Assembly: GCA_037367355.1 (NCBI GenBank)
Contig: CM074698.1
Location: forward strand, 496,001-560,000
Direction: 5' to 3'
Length of the DNA: 64,000 nt
From: Neoscytalidium dimidiatum
Taxonomy: Eukaryota > Ascomycota > Dothideomycetes > Botryosphaeriales > Botryosphaeriaceae
Below are positions 49,574 to 63,306 of this stretch, piece after piece. The notes below the pieces were generated by a model, which was not told the origin of the DNA, did no database searches, and saw nothing but the letters and a program-made list of their open reading frames with translations. Numbering within the stretch: position 1 is the stretch's first letter; every line of letters begins with the position of its first letter. The position numbers and the translations under genes are program-made.

Positions 49574-51118
49574 ATGGTGGGACCGGCTCAACATGTGGGC
49601 ATCAAAGCCCTGGAAATCTACTTCCCCAATCAAGTCAGTTCTCGCACCCTTCCTCTGACCCGTATTCTGACTCGCAGCTCCAGTGCGTCAACCAGAGCGA
49701 GTTCGAGCTATTCCAGGGTGTGGCACCCGGGAAATTCACGGTTGGGCTGGGGCAGACCAGCATGTCATTCTGTGATGATCGTGAAGGTGAAGTGGCGGCG
49801 CAGCCGTGCATTGCCACGAGAGGACTGACACCGTATTCCCAGACATCTACTCATTCGCCCTGACAGCCGTGTCGTCCCTTCTACGTAAGCACGGCGTTGA
49901 CCCGAAGTCAATCGGACGAGTTGAAGTGGGCACCGAGTCGCCGCTTGACAAGTCGAAGTCGTGCAAATCCGTGCTGATGCAGCTGTTCGAGCCCTTTGGC
50001 AACTTCAGCATCATGGGCTGTGACACTTTCAACGCCTGTTACGGCGGCACCAACGCCCTGTTCAATGCTGTGAATTGGATCGAGTCGTCGAGCTGGGACG
50101 GCCGGGATGCCATCGTGGTGGCGGGAGACATCGCGATGTACAACCAACCCGCTGCCCGCCCCACCGGCGGTGCTGGATGTGTGGCCATGCTCGTCGGCTC
50201 AGATGCGCCCCTGGCTCTCGACCCGGGCCTGAGCGGCTCGTTTTTCAAACATACGTACGACTTCTACAAGGCTGACTTCAAGTCGGAGTATCCGATAGTT
50301 GACGGACAGTACTCGATTCAATGTTATACTCAGGCTCTCGATGCTTGTTATCGACACTACAACGATCGCAGGACTTCATCGACTCAGCCGCCTTCTTCAT
50401 CTTCGCTCGCGCGAGACGCACAAGGCACCCGGCTCGACTTCTTCGACTATCTGGCCTTCCACGCGCCAACTTGCAAGCTGGTCGAGAAGTCGTACGCCCG
50501 ACTCTTGTACAATGACTACGTCGCTGACCCCAACAACCCACTCTTCGCCTTGATTCCGCCCGAGCTCAGTGGTCTGGGCAACTGGGACAGCCTCAATAAT
50601 AAGGCTGTCGAGAAGGCATTTGTCGCGTTAGCAAGGGACAGATTTGTCGAACGCGTAAAGCCTGCCGTTACGGTGCCCACTATGTGTGGTAACATGTACA
50701 CAGCGAGTGTTTACGGGGGTCTGATCGGGCTCTTATGCAGCGTTGGGAGCGAAAAGTTGCAAGGCAAGCGTATCGGTGTGTTCAGCTACGGCAGCGGCCT
50801 TGCCAGCTCGTTGTTTAGCTTGACCGTGCGCGCCGACATCTCGGATATGCTACGCAAGATCAACCTGCAGGCGAGGCTGGATCAGAGGCACACTTTGTCC
50901 CCGGAAGCTTACGACAAGGTGAGGACGTTTTGATACAGCACGCAGCACAGCAGGTTCCAAGCAGTGCTAACTTTTCTTGACAGGCTTGCCAGATTCGGGA
51001 ATCGGCGTACCAAAAGAATAACTACACGCCTGTGGCGGATACCACGAGGCTTCTCCCCGGAACTTACTATCTTACTCACGTCGACGATTTGTTTCGGCGC
51101 ACGTATCAAGTCAAATAG
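49574..51118 (+). CDS. Hydroxymethylglutaryl-CoA synthase (mevalonate pathway, cluster copy)
   Basis: Condenses acetyl-CoA with acetoacetyl-CoA to HMG-CoA. Four exons (49574-49633, 49678-49786, 49843-50918, 50984-51118) give 459 residues, the normal length. Family blocks are VGIKALEIYFPNQ, GLGQTSMSFCDDREDIYSFA, the catalytic-glutamate segment VEVGTESPLDKSKS, the acylated cysteine in FNACYGGTNALFNAVNWIES and the histidine in FHAPTCKL. The C-terminal exon reads RLLPGTYYLTHVDDLFRRTY. No lesion is seen. Its short promoter is shared with the zinc-cluster-less regulator. With the thiolase at 45.1 kb it forms the first half of the precursor supply; HMG-CoA reductase is not in this window. Confidence 0.94.
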
Positions 51119-54109
51119 ACATCAAGATGCTCTCAACGCATAGCCCATTGCTAGAATATATGATGAGATTCTTTCACTTGAATGCCTATCCGATCCTTAA
51201 CGCATCATTCTGTCCGACCCTGGATGAATCATGCAATCTTCCGTTTAGAGATGTGGTTGCTGGATTATTTATACATAATTGCGCAAGGCGACACTGAAAC
51301 GTGCTTGAGTGAGACGCGAATGCTCGGCTAATCATCTAATTCATTTGCGAGCATCTTCGATTGCGTTGCGGAGGTGTTAGCATCGACGCAAGCATGCCAT
51401 TAGCCTTATCTTCATCCAAATCAAACATTATGCAGCGCGCTCTATGTCGCACTCGATACCGAAGAAGCATTTCTTCCTTTACGAACCTTGCTACTGACGT
51501 GGGTGCAATGCAGTGTGTGCTGACCTGCTTCCATGGTATAGTAATCCAGCATCGGCTCCGACCGTTCGCGCACGTTGCGCGGGCGAAATGAGGTCGGGAT
51601 TACGTCGATGAGCCTGGCAAGATTATACCTCCAGCCTTAGCTTATCTTAGCTCGTTAGAGCCCCGGTCCGGGATGATGTATTTCAGGTACACGTTACGAA
51701 CCTGGAGCCTGAGGCCTTTGCGACTCAAAACTCAAGTTCTCGCAAACTTAGATGGTCCACATACAAGGACCTTAATTCCGCAGAAAGCGGGGAGCTCTTC
51801 TCTTCCTGAAAACTCACTTCTATCAGCTCCTCTCGAATCTTTACAGCCCTAACTAATCTCAAAGACTTTACGTTAATTAGAACAAGGATCTACAATAGAT
51901 GACCCTTTCAGCCTATTCGACTATCTCCGTCGTCGCTGTTGTATCCTCCGCTGCGGGCCCGGCGTGCACAGATTCCGCACACGTTAGACACTTGACTTTT
52001 CCCAAAGACGAAAGCATCAAATTTCATTTCTTAGTGACGGTACCGTTTAAAGTTGAAAACAAATCATCCTGAGCTATTGATCAAGTATAGCGGCTTTCCA
52101 ACAACACGATGTTTGCTGATTGCCTGGGGAAAACATTCTGAACATCGTGTCCAAAAGCAAGGATGAACGCATTAGTAACGGAAACGGAGTGCTGAGAATC
52201 AAGCGCCTGGAGGTCCTTATCTCAATTGTCCAACGCTCAGCAAACGGAAGGTTTGCTGCCCTTAGAATAGAGTGGGATATTAGCATGGGTGACGACCTCA
52301 ACGAAGAGGTTGAGAGAGATGCTGCTTATGTCGAACTCTCAGCTTTTCGGGGTAGACACTTAATATATCATTCTGAGTGTTCCTTACTACTAATTCCTCT
52401 ACAGAAGCTTTGGCTACGAATTATGACCAGATACTATATCACCGCAGGGTCCCCTTAACTCGTGGGACACTTCATTAATAAGATAATGTCTATTTGATTG
52501 CGCGGCACTAAATACAAAATGCATTAGTTCAAGCCTGAAGAGCCACAAGGCCGGCCCGCAAAGTTCCTTGACATTAGCAGGGACGATTAGGGCAGTCAAG
52601 TTCGGATGATCGAGGACCCTCTGGAGACATACTCAGACTTCCCAGGAGCCCTCGTTACGTAAGCCGCATAGAGTTACAGTTAAGGTAATCAAGTACTTAC
52701 TTAGAGCATCCCCGAAAACGTTGTCAGCCATTCAAGCGGCATCCCTTGGCTTGAGCTACCTTCAGGGTTCAAATTGCCAAGACATTTCTTAGGCAGTATG
52801 GACGTGATACCTTGAACCGGCAGCACGTACACCATTCAAGAAGATAATAGCGATTTGTCTCAAGAGTCGGCATGGATAAATGACAAAGGTATTTACATGA
52901 TGGGGCAGCCTTAACCACCACCTTAACTTCGACAAGCTCTCAGCTCAATGGTTCCTGGATAAAACGGCAGGAGATCTGCCGCCAATCCAGGTTTCGTAAT
53001 GTCCCGCTTCGGGCCAAGGGAGTGAGGTAACGTACTCCATGCAGCAGATGCAGCTCGAGTATGAAAATATGGGTCTGACCACCAGATGCTCCATCCCCGT
53101 CCTGAAACGTCCACATGATCACATTAAAGACAACATAAGATCGTCTGAGATCCTTGAAGCAAGCGCTGCTGGGCTCCCCAAGAAAGCTATATCCCACCGG
53201 GAAACTTTGTCCTTTTGCCGAGGCGTTTTGCTTAGTGGAAATTGATACAATGATTTGAATTTGCCGAGCGTGCCTCCCGGGAAGGGCTCCGTCTCGGACG
53301 AGAAGTGTATGTCGCCTCAGTAGATACATAGTACAACATCTTAAAGCAGCGTATCAGGGTTTGGTATTTCTGGGTCACGCATTATTCATTGAAACAGCTC
53401 ACCAACCCGGAAGACAGTCTGCACGCAGATTGAGCCTGTGAATGTCAGGAGTGATCTTCGCATTTTGATGAAAGACCTCGAGGTTCTTGAGTCCCTATCG
53501 TGTTTCGGAGCTGCTCTGTATGGGTCAGTTTATCTGAATCGTGGGGCAGTTGACGAGTATCAGTAGCAAAATGTTGCATCTATGCTAGTAGTTACGGGAT
53601 TATCTGGTAAGCAATTGTATAAGAATGCCGCACTTCTGTTCCCTCCGACCAAATTTATGAGGACCGAGGGATAGATTCAATCCTGCTGAGGCGGAGCTAC
53701 AGAAAGTTTACCTTGTCTAAAAGGCGCCAGCCTGTCCAGATTCTCTTCGTCCACAGACTGAGGCTGTATCATGATGAGGTGCTTCCTCCCCCGCTCTCGT
53801 AGATGGACTTACCATCTTCCAAAGATAAAACATCAAGAGGTATAAAAGGATAACGAGCTGCTTTATTCTCTTTCCCAGCCAGCGATCAACGCCAAGCCGA
53901 CTTGATGTTTACATCTTTAAGCCGTAACATCCTAACCTTCGTTAAAAATGAAATCCAAGATTAAGAATGAAAATTAGAGATCATTCCATAAACGGCACAG
54001 AGGCCGCACCCTCCCTCAACACTTTCTCCTCTCCGGATACCTCTTCGCCGATGGGAACGCTCTGCCCTCGGCATTGCGTCACCTCAGGGCAAACCCGCAC
54101 GACGACCGA
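51119..54109. other. 3 kb gene-free right border
   Basis: No open frame with a recognisable domain. Short frames on both strands at 52120-52458 and 52940-53329 look random. The cluster palindrome is absent, so the cluster probably ends at HMG-CoA synthase. Confidence 0.5.
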
Positions 54110-55747
54110 TTAGAAGCCAAACAGGGCTCTCCTCAAGCGCGCCGCAGCGCCTTCAGCCTCCGCTCCCTTCCCGGCCGGGGGGCTGCCAGCCTCAGCCTCT
54201 GCAGCAGGGGGAGCTTCCGCACCGGCCTGTTGCTCGGCGGCAGCTATACGTGAACATGAAAATTAGCGACCGTTCTCAACATTCCGAGATCCAGGAGGAA
54301 TGATGGAGGGGGCGTCGTACCTTGTCCCTCAGCGGCCTTCGCCTGCTCCGCAGCGGCGGCGTCCTGCCGCGCCTGCGCCTCCTGCTGGGCCTTCGCGTCC
54401 GCGGCAGCTGCGTCGTCATCAGCATACACATGCACACACACACACTCTCTCTCTCTCTCTCTCTGTCTGTCTGTCTCTCTATCACACCACCGTCGAAGGT
54501 ACACACGACTCACCTTGCTCCTCAGCCGCCTTCTGCTGCTCGGCAGCCGCCTGGTCCTGTGCCGCCTGATCCTGCGCCGCCTTGTCCGCCTCGGCGCCAC
54601 CCTGACCCTTACCACCGCCCTGCCCACCACCACCGCCCGCCAACACGATCACGACGTCGCTACCACCACCACCACCGCCACCTCCCTGCGCCACCTGCGC
54701 CTGCAGCTCCTCGATCTGCTTCTGCTGCTCCGCGACCTTAGCCTCGGCGGCCGCCTGCGCCTGCTTCGCGGCGTCGAGCTCCTGCGCGGCCTGCTGTTCC
54801 TTGTCCGCGGCTGCCTGGGCCTCGGCAGCGGCTGTGACCGCGTCAGCGCGGTCCGTTTACGTGACGATGGGGAAATTCGGGGGGAGGGGAGGGGAAGGAG
54901 GAATCGTGTGGATGAAGGGAGGTCCTTTCTCTACCTTGCTCGTGGGCGGCGGCCATGGCGTCGGCCTGCGCCTTGGCGTCGTCGGCGGCCTTCTGGTCCG
55001 CGGCCTGCTGCTCCTGCGCAGCTTGCATCTCGGCGGCGGCCTTGTCGGCTGCGGCTTGGTCGGCTGGGGCTGGGAACTGTTAGTTGCATGGTCGCCTTCG
55101 GGGATGGTGGGTTTGATTGAGTGAGACGCTTACCGGTAGCGTTGCCAGCAGCGGCTGCGGGTGTCTCTGCGGCGGCGGGGGTCTCCGCGGCAGCTGAAGG
55201 AGGGAGAATGTCAGTATAGTTTGGAAGGGGGGATTTTTTTGGGAGGGGAAAATGCCTTACCGGCTGGAGTGGCCGCGGCGGGCGTTGCTGCTTCGGCCGC
55301 GGGCGTGGCGGCAGCTGCAGCTGGCGGGGTCTCAGCGGCGGCCTGGCGATGTGTGAGCACTCGTGGATGATGGAGGAAGAGGCAAGGAGACATACCCCTT
55401 CTGCAGGTGGAGCAGCTTCGGCCGGAGCGGCCTCGGCAGGCGCGGCCTCCTCAGCGGCGGCGGCATCCTCAGCAGGTGCCTGGATATGCTGTTAGTGGTG
55501 ATTTAAGATGGATGTGTCGAGGTTCCCGTACCGCTTCAGCCGGTGCGGCTTCCTCTGCTGCTGCAGCCTCAGCAGGTGGGCTAGCAGCGGCCTGCTCTTG
55601 GTTACCCTTTCCCTCAGGAGGACCAGCAGCTGCTGGAGCCTCGGCGGCGGCGACAGCGCCAGCTGCCGCACCGGGGGGCTGGGGGATGGCCGCGCCGGAC
55701 ACGAGGGCGGCGGCGAGCAAAAGATTAGTAGCGATTGAGAAACGCAT
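54110..55747 (-). CDS. Secreted Ala/Glu/Gln-rich low-complexity protein
   Basis: The start at 55747 gives a signal peptide (MRFSIATNLLLAAALVSGAA) followed by IPQPPGAAAG. The rest, spread over about eight short exons, is almost entirely Ala, Glu, Gln, Pro and Asp: TPPAAAAATPAAEA, then coiled-coil-like DKAAAEMQAAQEQQAADQKA, a Gly-rich insert near 54650 and a tail ending RLRRALFGF at 54110. Each exon boundary is consistent with GT-AG splicing, but the repeats make precise joins uncertain. One intron contains a CA/CT microsatellite. It resembles fungal cell-wall or extracellular-matrix low-complexity proteins; no function can be assigned. Confidence 0.65.
54430..54482. repeat. (CA)n(CT)n microsatellite in an intron
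   Basis: A CACA run followed by about 15 CT units and a CTGT tail, within an intron of the Ala-rich secreted protein gene. Confidence 0.9.
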
Positions 55748-58700
55748 GTTGACGAGATAATGAGCGGAGCCGGCGCAGGGAAGTGAGAAGGAGAGAAAGA
55801 AGGAAAGAGTGAGGGAAAAGCTTTTGGCGTCGCAGACGATCCGTCAGATTTCTGGCCCCTCTGAGGCTGGCGGAAGAAGCTTCTTTATATGCATGTTTTC
55901 GTGTCGGGCGGCTGTAGCACCAGGATTCCGGGTTGGCGAAGTGTTGGAAGTGGTGATATGATACGGCGCTTCGATCGGAGGCCTACCGAGTTGTTGCATC
56001 CTCTCGGCGCGCAGGAGTCATGGAGGCGATGGGCAGCCGTGAATGGGGATCTCTCCGGGTGTAAGAGAAGGGCGTGGCGCATGAAAAGACCAAGACTTCG
56101 CATCAGCTCATGGCGACATCAGCACGACATGGAGCAGGGCGTCGAGGTGAGGGGTGGACGAATGAGAGTTGCGGATGGCTCGTACATTTGGGGTTTTCGG
56201 GTGCCTGATTGGAGAGCTAGGCATCCTCAGCCAAGCTCGGGATGGTCTTGGCGGGCGAGATCTTAAACATCTTGGCCTCCGCGGCCGTCGCCCCGTTGGC
56301 GGCCGATCGGCGGCTGCACGGGAGGCGGGTGGTGGTTTTCGTGGTTTAGGCAGCCGGGTAGCGGCACGCGAGACGCGGGTGGTTTGGCTGATTACTTGAT
56401 GCGCAACAGGCACGTCGCTCGTTCCCGCAATCGGTTAGGATCTTCTCCGCAAGACAAATACGCCTCAATCCGTGCTGCTGGACTTCACTGCTCCGAATTG
56501 TCTCGATCCGACCGTCCCATCGCATGCACTGCCTCATCGCTTCTTCCTTTTGTTCGCCCTCGTCTGTCGATAATTCCAAGTATGTACGTGTGTGTGCGTG
56601 TGTGTGTATGTATGTGTGTTCCTACCATGCAACGTTGACAGTTCTCGGCTCTCCGATGCAGTCGGTACACAACCCGGGGAATACCAAGCCACACCCGGTT
56701 TCCGCTGGGGTTGTAGAATAAGCTTAATCGTCTAAGCGGGCTTGGAAACGCCACAGCAGGTGCTCCGCCACTTGCCTTGGACTGCACCACCGCTCTTGGT
56801 ATTATGTACGCTTTTCCTGCCCACTGGACGAGCTGAGACTGCTCCGTCACACCTTTCTGGGTACCTGTATCAGCCCTTCTCAATTAATAGAAAGAGCCCA
56901 GACCCGAACCGGCCAATCGCTGCTACTTCTGACAGCAGCGCTAGCCTCCACGCGTATAACGGCCGCTCCACTACAACGAAACCCGATCTTCTTCTTCTCG
57001 CTCGACCCCTTCCAAATTACAGGGCACCGTCTCTAAGCACTCTGCCACGTTCTGTGTCGACACCACGCGCAAAACGATACCCTACCTTCCAACACCCACA
57101 ATCTTAACATGCCGAGGCGCGGATGATCGCCACGCGTTCGGTTTTTTCATGTGTTGAAACCAGAGGGAACTGCAGCCTTCGTACCACAGACACCGTCGAA
57201 CAGCGTGATCCCTCGAAAACGGACGCGGCGAAGGGAGGCTTGAGGGTTCGAGGAACAGAAACCCGGCGGAGACGAGGCTTTCCGGCTTGGCCGCTGAAGA
57301 GGTGACTGAGGCACAAGGCTGAACAGCCACATCCTTGCCCCGCCGCCGCTCCACCCCCTCCCACTGATTCCTACATCGTCGCAAGTGCGCCAAAGTCCTC
57401 TCTCCATACTAAATCCACATACGTTCTCGAAGCAAAAGAGAAAAAAAAAAAAAACAAATCAACATCATGTCATGAATTTGCTAAGCCCTCTTGAACCGGA
57501 GTGTTGAATTAATGACAACGTCCTCGCCATATCCACCTCCATTCCCACATCTGCATCAGAAGAAAAAAAAAAAAAAAAAAAAGACCCCGCGAAAAGCCCT
57601 ACCTCCTCCTCCCGTGCCGACTTTTCCAGAATCCCGCTCTACACAGCCAACCCCCGCGCCGCGTAGGCCCTCCTCCCTGTCATTTAAACAGCCCTTAAGG
57701 CAAAAGCCACATGGCAAGCGTGTCTTTCTCAGAGAGAGAAAAAAAAAAAAAGGAAAAACTGCCTGACACGCACGCAAAACCCCCCCTGCACGAGGCCGCG
57801 GAGAGGCGGCCAACACGCGCGCCTCGATGGCTCCCGCATCTTCCCGCGACCGGTAGCTCGGTTGGCGGTGGTGGCGGAGGGCTAGGGTAGGGATGCGTTC
57901 CAGGCTTCGGGTTGGTTACGTGCGGCTCGGTCGGGTTCAGCGTTGGAAGGGGAGGGGCTCGAGGGATGACAGATAAAAGGGCAGCCGGGGTAAGGTTCTC
58001 GAGAGAGAGAGAGAGTCTCGATGATTGAAGTTGGGAGGCACGGGCGGTATTTTGCATGAGTGGAGGGGAGGGTTGAGCGCCATTTTCCTCCTTCGGAGTT
58101 TGCTCCCGAGAGTCACTGATCCTGGAGGATGGCGTTACTGCGGCTTCTGTGGGTCCGCCGCCAGCGTCCCGGCCTTGCGGTAGGTGATTCACGGCTGGGT
58201 GCGGACGACAACGCTTGCTGCTGTACCTGCCTGTTAGGGCGGGACCTTTTTCCACTGCTACGACGGGGTGGTTGCCGTCGTGTAGAGGTGGCGGCTTTGG
58301 ATGTCTTTTGGCGGCCGTACGTCGGTCTTGGATCGTTTTTTGATATTGCAGGACGATGTTTCTGTGACCGAAAATGGGGATGCCGTCACTCTGCTGCGCC
58401 TCGTTGGCCCGCGGGCTCTAGAGAGGCCTCGGGGGAGGTTCTACTGGGACGGCACCTTTGCGCGTCATTGGTGAATGTAGAGAGTAATCTACATGACGCT
58501 CTTCATGAGAGGCGAGGGGATAGAATCGTTGGATGCCGCGGTCGTAGTAACCTTGAATGAATCAAGGAATCCCTCTTAGTGCTAGGTGTAAGTTATCAAT
58601 CTACTATATGTCTTGCTGCATTCAAGGCTCTTTGCGTCTTTCAGAGGTCTGCGAGCTTCCGGGACACTTTGTGGGCATCGCCCCGGTTGGAAGCACTGAT

Positions 58701-61045
58701 GCGAATGCGAAGGCATATTTTGCTCGTAAGGCTAGCAACTTGAGGAATCAGCTGAAAGGGATTTACATCGTCCTTTTATCTCCCTCCGAACCCCAAAGCG
58801 CCGACAGCGAACAGCGCCATACCGAAATTAACAAACGCGCGTATATACAGCTTGTACCACCATGTCCTGTGTTTCAGGACTCTCAGCACCGCCAAGTAGT
58901 TAGCCCAATTGGGAAATCCAGAAGTGGTTTAGCGTAGCCTGTTCCTCATGAAACGTAGCTCATCGTGTCGGCCCTTAGAAGGAGCAATCCATTGAGTTCA
59001 AACATCCTGAAGGCGGCAGTGCGGTTGAGGCTTGACCAGTAAGGATATATACGTGAAGCTACACTTAGGAGGCAGAGCAGAATTTCCGGGACTATTGTAG
59101 CGATCATGCAGCCTGAAGACGAAAGCGCGATATACATCAGACACAATATTCGGAGAGCCAGCAACCTGCTGACCAATAACAGAAAATAGAAGCAAAGTGG
59201 GTATCTATGCATGCAGCTTGAGGCCTCAATCCGCCGCCGTCAGGCAGACTATATGAGAGGCGTGCCACGACTTGCTGCCCTTCGCCGTCTGTAAAGTGCT
59301 TGCATGTAACCTTATTCGCCTATCAGCCAAAGCGGGGCGAGGCCAAGCCGAAGGTCAAACCTGGCTCGTGTTTTCCACGTTGCCATATTTCTGATTCTTA
59401 ATGTTGCATGAGTTATTCAGAGCCAGCGATATAGCAGAGGGGCGGATAAAGGCACTTCTGCAGCGTGAACCATTGGATAAAGGGTATGTGTTACACTTAA
59501 ACCTTGAGGAACAGCAAGTGCCTATTATGGCGGAGCAATCTTTTACTGAGAGTTGATAGCTTCTTAAAGTCAATTCACGCGGCCGAAAGACTCTATGTTC
59601 TCAATTCAGATCAGAACTACAGCCGCATTGCTAATGTTCTCAATGCCTCCACCCCCTTCGGCATCACCTGAGGAAAGCAACTCATCACCACTCGAGAATT
59701 ACAACGCGGTAGTTCAAAGCGCCTCCCTCTACTCAATGCAAATTCTAGATAGATAAATGCGCCGCCGGTACAAAATCGCAGCAAACAGCCAACCGATTAA
59801 TCAATAAACACTCTTTAACTCCTACAGAAAAACTCCTGTTGTCAGAGGTTTTCCTACACCATACGGAAGTAGCGACGGCAAATTAATGAACAAGGAAACG
59901 TCAGTTCTGGTCCTGCTTCCGTCTTCATAATAGAAAGCCGTAATACTCCGGATTTCAGTACTATATCTGTCTAAACTACTCAATAAATGGAGGAAAAGAA
60001 ACCAGAGAGCCAGCCGGGATAGTAGGACATGTCGTATTTATGCCATCCCATCCGATGGACATCGCACTTGTTAGCAAGTGCGCAGGACAGTGGACTATGA
60101 TTTCTCGTAATTCAGTTCCTGAGCCATTGCTGCTGCTTGCATTTTTTTTTTCCCCCTACCCTGTACTGGCTCGGTCCCCTGCCAAATCTCTCTCCTTTTG
60201 CTTCTTCCTAATTTTGGTTGCAGGGGGAGCTGTCAGGACTGTATTACGCGTGTTGATTGGAGCAGAGTCAGGGTAGGTGGTCTTATACAGAAAGGTGATT
60301 CAATATCTGGGAGAGGCACGAGATTGAGTGAGCTGGCGATTCAGCTGTGATTGTACGCGCGGGAATACCATTCAGGTCAGGTGAGTGGTTAGAGGATGGT
60401 ATGCAAAGTGAGGTAGAGAGGGTAAGAATCAATGGGAAAAGAAGGATGTGCCGTTATTGACAAGGTATCTGTGCACGAATACGAGAGCTTAGCCGTCAGG
60501 ACTCCACGGTGAACATCGTAGTAGCCACGAGAAGGTGCAAGTGTAGCAGACGCCTTGGCTTCTGTGAAGAAGTTAGCATGATTGTGGGAAATTAAGATTT
60601 ATGACATACGAAAAGGGGCTGCATGTATAGAAAGTAGTGATTCAAACGTACAGAGCTTCAACAAAGTATGGGCCCCTGGCATAATGAGCACGAGCAACAG
60701 AACGAGGCAAGTATGTGACCGCGGGTGTGGAAACGATCCAGCACGCATATTTTCGAAGGCCCGCATGTTTCATATCAGTCGAAAACAAAATCTCTTTCAG
60801 CAGAGCAATTATGAAGCCATTCAAGCAATAATACCAGCAGCAAAGCTGCTGAGCGAGTTTGTGAAGAAGACTCAAATCGCAAGAAGTCTACGATTCGTCT
60901 GTAGTTTATACACGTATACCTATAAAATGCCGATTCTGCACGCCAATGCACAGCCAGCATTGTACACGTTGCTGATAAAATCCATTCGCAGCTCCCTGGA
61001 ATCCCCTCCCAACACACTGCCCGCTTGAGCCAAATAGAAAACACC
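55748..61045. other. 5.3 kb region without a supported gene
   Basis: Frames such as 57695-58255 (minus) and 58129-58560 (plus) overlap, are compositionally biased and lack domains. The region holds a TG-rich stretch at about 56585-56622, A-runs at 57431-57454, 57561-57581 and 57738-57751, and GA repeats near 58003-58016. Untranslated parts of neighbouring transcripts may lie here. Confidence 0.45.
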
Positions 61046-61792
61046 TTAGTACCTGTACGGCGATCCCTTCTTTCCCTTGCTCGGATTCAATGGATCAGGA
61101 TAAACCTTCTTCTGATACACTTGCTTGACCTCCTTCCCCTCGGCCATCAATTTATCAAACTTGTCCACCATCTCCTCCAACTCATCCTGTCCCTTCCTGC
61201 CACGGAACTGCAAAACCTTCTTCAAATTGGCGCGGGTAATGGGCGTCTCTGGCAAACCCTCGGCACGCTGACGGGCGACGACCTTCGCCATCATAGCGAA
61301 GCGCACATCTTTTGGTGAGTCGACCAGTTCGAGGATGGCGGAGGCAGCCTGGTCTTCCTTGAGCGGCTCGATGCGCAATACGCGGGTATAGCCGCCTGGC
61401 CGGTCGGCGTAGCGCTCGCGGAGGGGACCGAATAGTTTGGGGATGAGCTCGACGGAACGCTGTTAAGATCGCGAAGATAAGCATGCCGCACCGAAAACCA
61501 ATATCATGCCATGCGGTCATGTATTCTTCCACCAAACTTGGGTCTGAGAATAAAACGAAGCACGGTAAAGACGTACATAGAAAATCGCACCCGCTCTTCT
61601 CCTGCTGGCCTCCGTGTTCTTTTTGCCCATGGTGATGAGCTTATCCGCTAATCTCTGCGCCTCCTTCGCCTTGTGCCATGTTGTCGTGATGCTCTCGTGC
61701 TCGAACAGCGACGTCACGAGGTTGCGCAGCAATGCTTGCCGGTGCGAGCTCTTGCGGGAGAGATGCCGGTAGGTGGCCGTGCCTCCTGCCAT
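61046..61792 (-). CDS. Mitochondrial large-subunit ribosomal protein bL17m
   Basis: Two exons: 61792-61577 and 61459-61046 (donor GTACGT). They encode 209 residues. The N-terminus reads RHLSRKSSHRQALLRNLVTSLFEHESITTT, the hallmark of bacterial-type L17 with the RKSSHR and LFEHE motifs, followed after the intron by LFGPLRERYADRPGGYTRVLRIEP. A fungus-specific C-terminal extension ends KGKKGSPYRY. It is a structural protein of the mitochondrial 54S subunit and a housekeeping gene, which supports placing the cluster boundary to its left. It is divergent from the Psf2 gene, with about 370 bp between start codons. Confidence 0.93.
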
Positions 61793-62162
61793 TGCAGCGG
61801 TGTTCTAGTAATCTGGTAGGTGACCGGACCAAAGTTGCGGACGTGCCGCGGAGGTGCTGGATAGAGGCCTGTCTGTCGCAAACGCGGTAACGGGTATCCG
61901 GTCGTAGCAATTGATCGGGCTCCGGTTCACTCGCGCTTGGAAGCAAGGCACTGGAGCGTAATTGGGCGGGCGAGGCGAAAGCGCGCGATGTTCGGGAGTG
62001 CCTGCGGCGATGCTCTCACCGGCGGAGTCGTCGAGGTCGGAGAAATTCAACCAAGCGCCGTCCGTGCGCCACAGCTGCCCGCGCGCCCACGCGCTCTCCA
62101 CACGACGCGCTCGAGCACAAGCATACTCCCGCAAAACACTTCACCACCATCGCCGCCCAACA

Positions 62163-63090
62163 ATGGCGCTCCCCTTACCACCGGGCCTAACGCCCTCGGA
62201 AGTCGCCTTCCTCTGCGAAATGGAGCTCGTAACCGTGATACCACGCCAACGACTCGAAAGCCTCGACCTGCTAGGAGTGAGTAGCTAACCAACCCCGCCG
62301 CGCGCACAGCGTCCAATGCTTCGTACGTCTCATCCGCAACCCGCACGCAACCCTCAATCGCTCCTCAGCAACCTCCCCCACCTCACTGACAGCCTCCTCC
62401 TCCAACCAGGGCCCCACGCCGCCCCTAACGCCGCCCCACCGCGCCGCCCTCCCGCTCTGGCTCGCCCTCGTCCTCAAACGCCAACGCCGCGCCAACATCG
62501 TGCCCCCGCCCTGGCTCTCCGCCTCCTCGCTCACCACCATCCTCGAGTTCGAAACCGAACACGCCGCCGACGCCTTCTCCCCACCTCCACCGCTGCCCCC
62601 ACCAACGACCTCCTCCTCCTCCACCTCCCCACCCCCCCTCCCGACCTCCCCGCCCTTCCTCCCCAGCGCCACCGCCTCCGCGCCCCCGACCGCCCTCCCC
62701 TACCACTGGCTCGAGCTGGGCACGATCCTGCTGGACGCGGCGCCCGACGACTTCGGCGGCGACGCGGGCGCGGCCGACGGCGTGCGCCGGCTGCTGCGCG
62801 ACGTGCGCGAGGCGCGCCTGGCCAAGCTGCGCGCGGGCGTCGACGTGCTGGACGCCGCCGGCGGCGTCCGGATGAACGGCGTCGGCGGCATGGAGGTCGC
62901 CGAGGGGCGCGGCTTCATCGGCGGCGTCGTCGACGGCCTGCGGCGGCTGGGCGCGAGCAGGGAGGCCGCGCGGCGGGAGAGGGAGGGGGAGGACGACGAG
63001 GTGGGCGGGGGAGGGGCAAGGGGGAGGGGGAGGGGGGACGGGCTGGGTGGGGGGTATGGTGATGATGATGATGATGGGATGGATTTTTGA
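62163..63090 (+). CDS. PSF2: GINS complex subunit Psf2 (DNA replication)
   Basis: Two exons: 62163-62276 and 62410-63090 (GTGAGT donor). They encode 264 residues. The N-terminus reads [20 protein letters not shown]; the second exon gives [20 protein letters not shown] and [14 protein letters not shown], the Psf2 signature. A proline/serine-rich insert and a glycine/aspartate-rich C-terminal extension ([18 protein letters not shown]) are additions common in filamentous ascomycetes. It is part of the Sld5-Psf1-Psf2-Psf3 complex that activates the CMG helicase at origins. The exon is strikingly GC-rich, unlike the cluster. This is a conserved housekeeping locus. Confidence 0.93.
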
Positions 63091-63274
63091 AGAGAGTGGA
63101 GAAAGGTGTTTGCGATTTGTGTGTATATGGGGTGCCGGAGAGAGCGTATTATGAGGGCTTGGTTTGACAGGATGAAAGAAATGAGCGGGATGCCGTACTC
63201 ATCATCGGTGCTGCCGAAGAGCTGCTATACCCCGGGGGGCGGGAATTGAGAGACAGCTTGTCGATGGGGACTGC

Positions 63275-63306
<32 letters not shown>

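Noticed and set aside
57491..58560. Long overlapping frames on both strands
   Set aside because: Contain A-runs and low-complexity tracts that make artificial Lys/Phe stretches; no domain.
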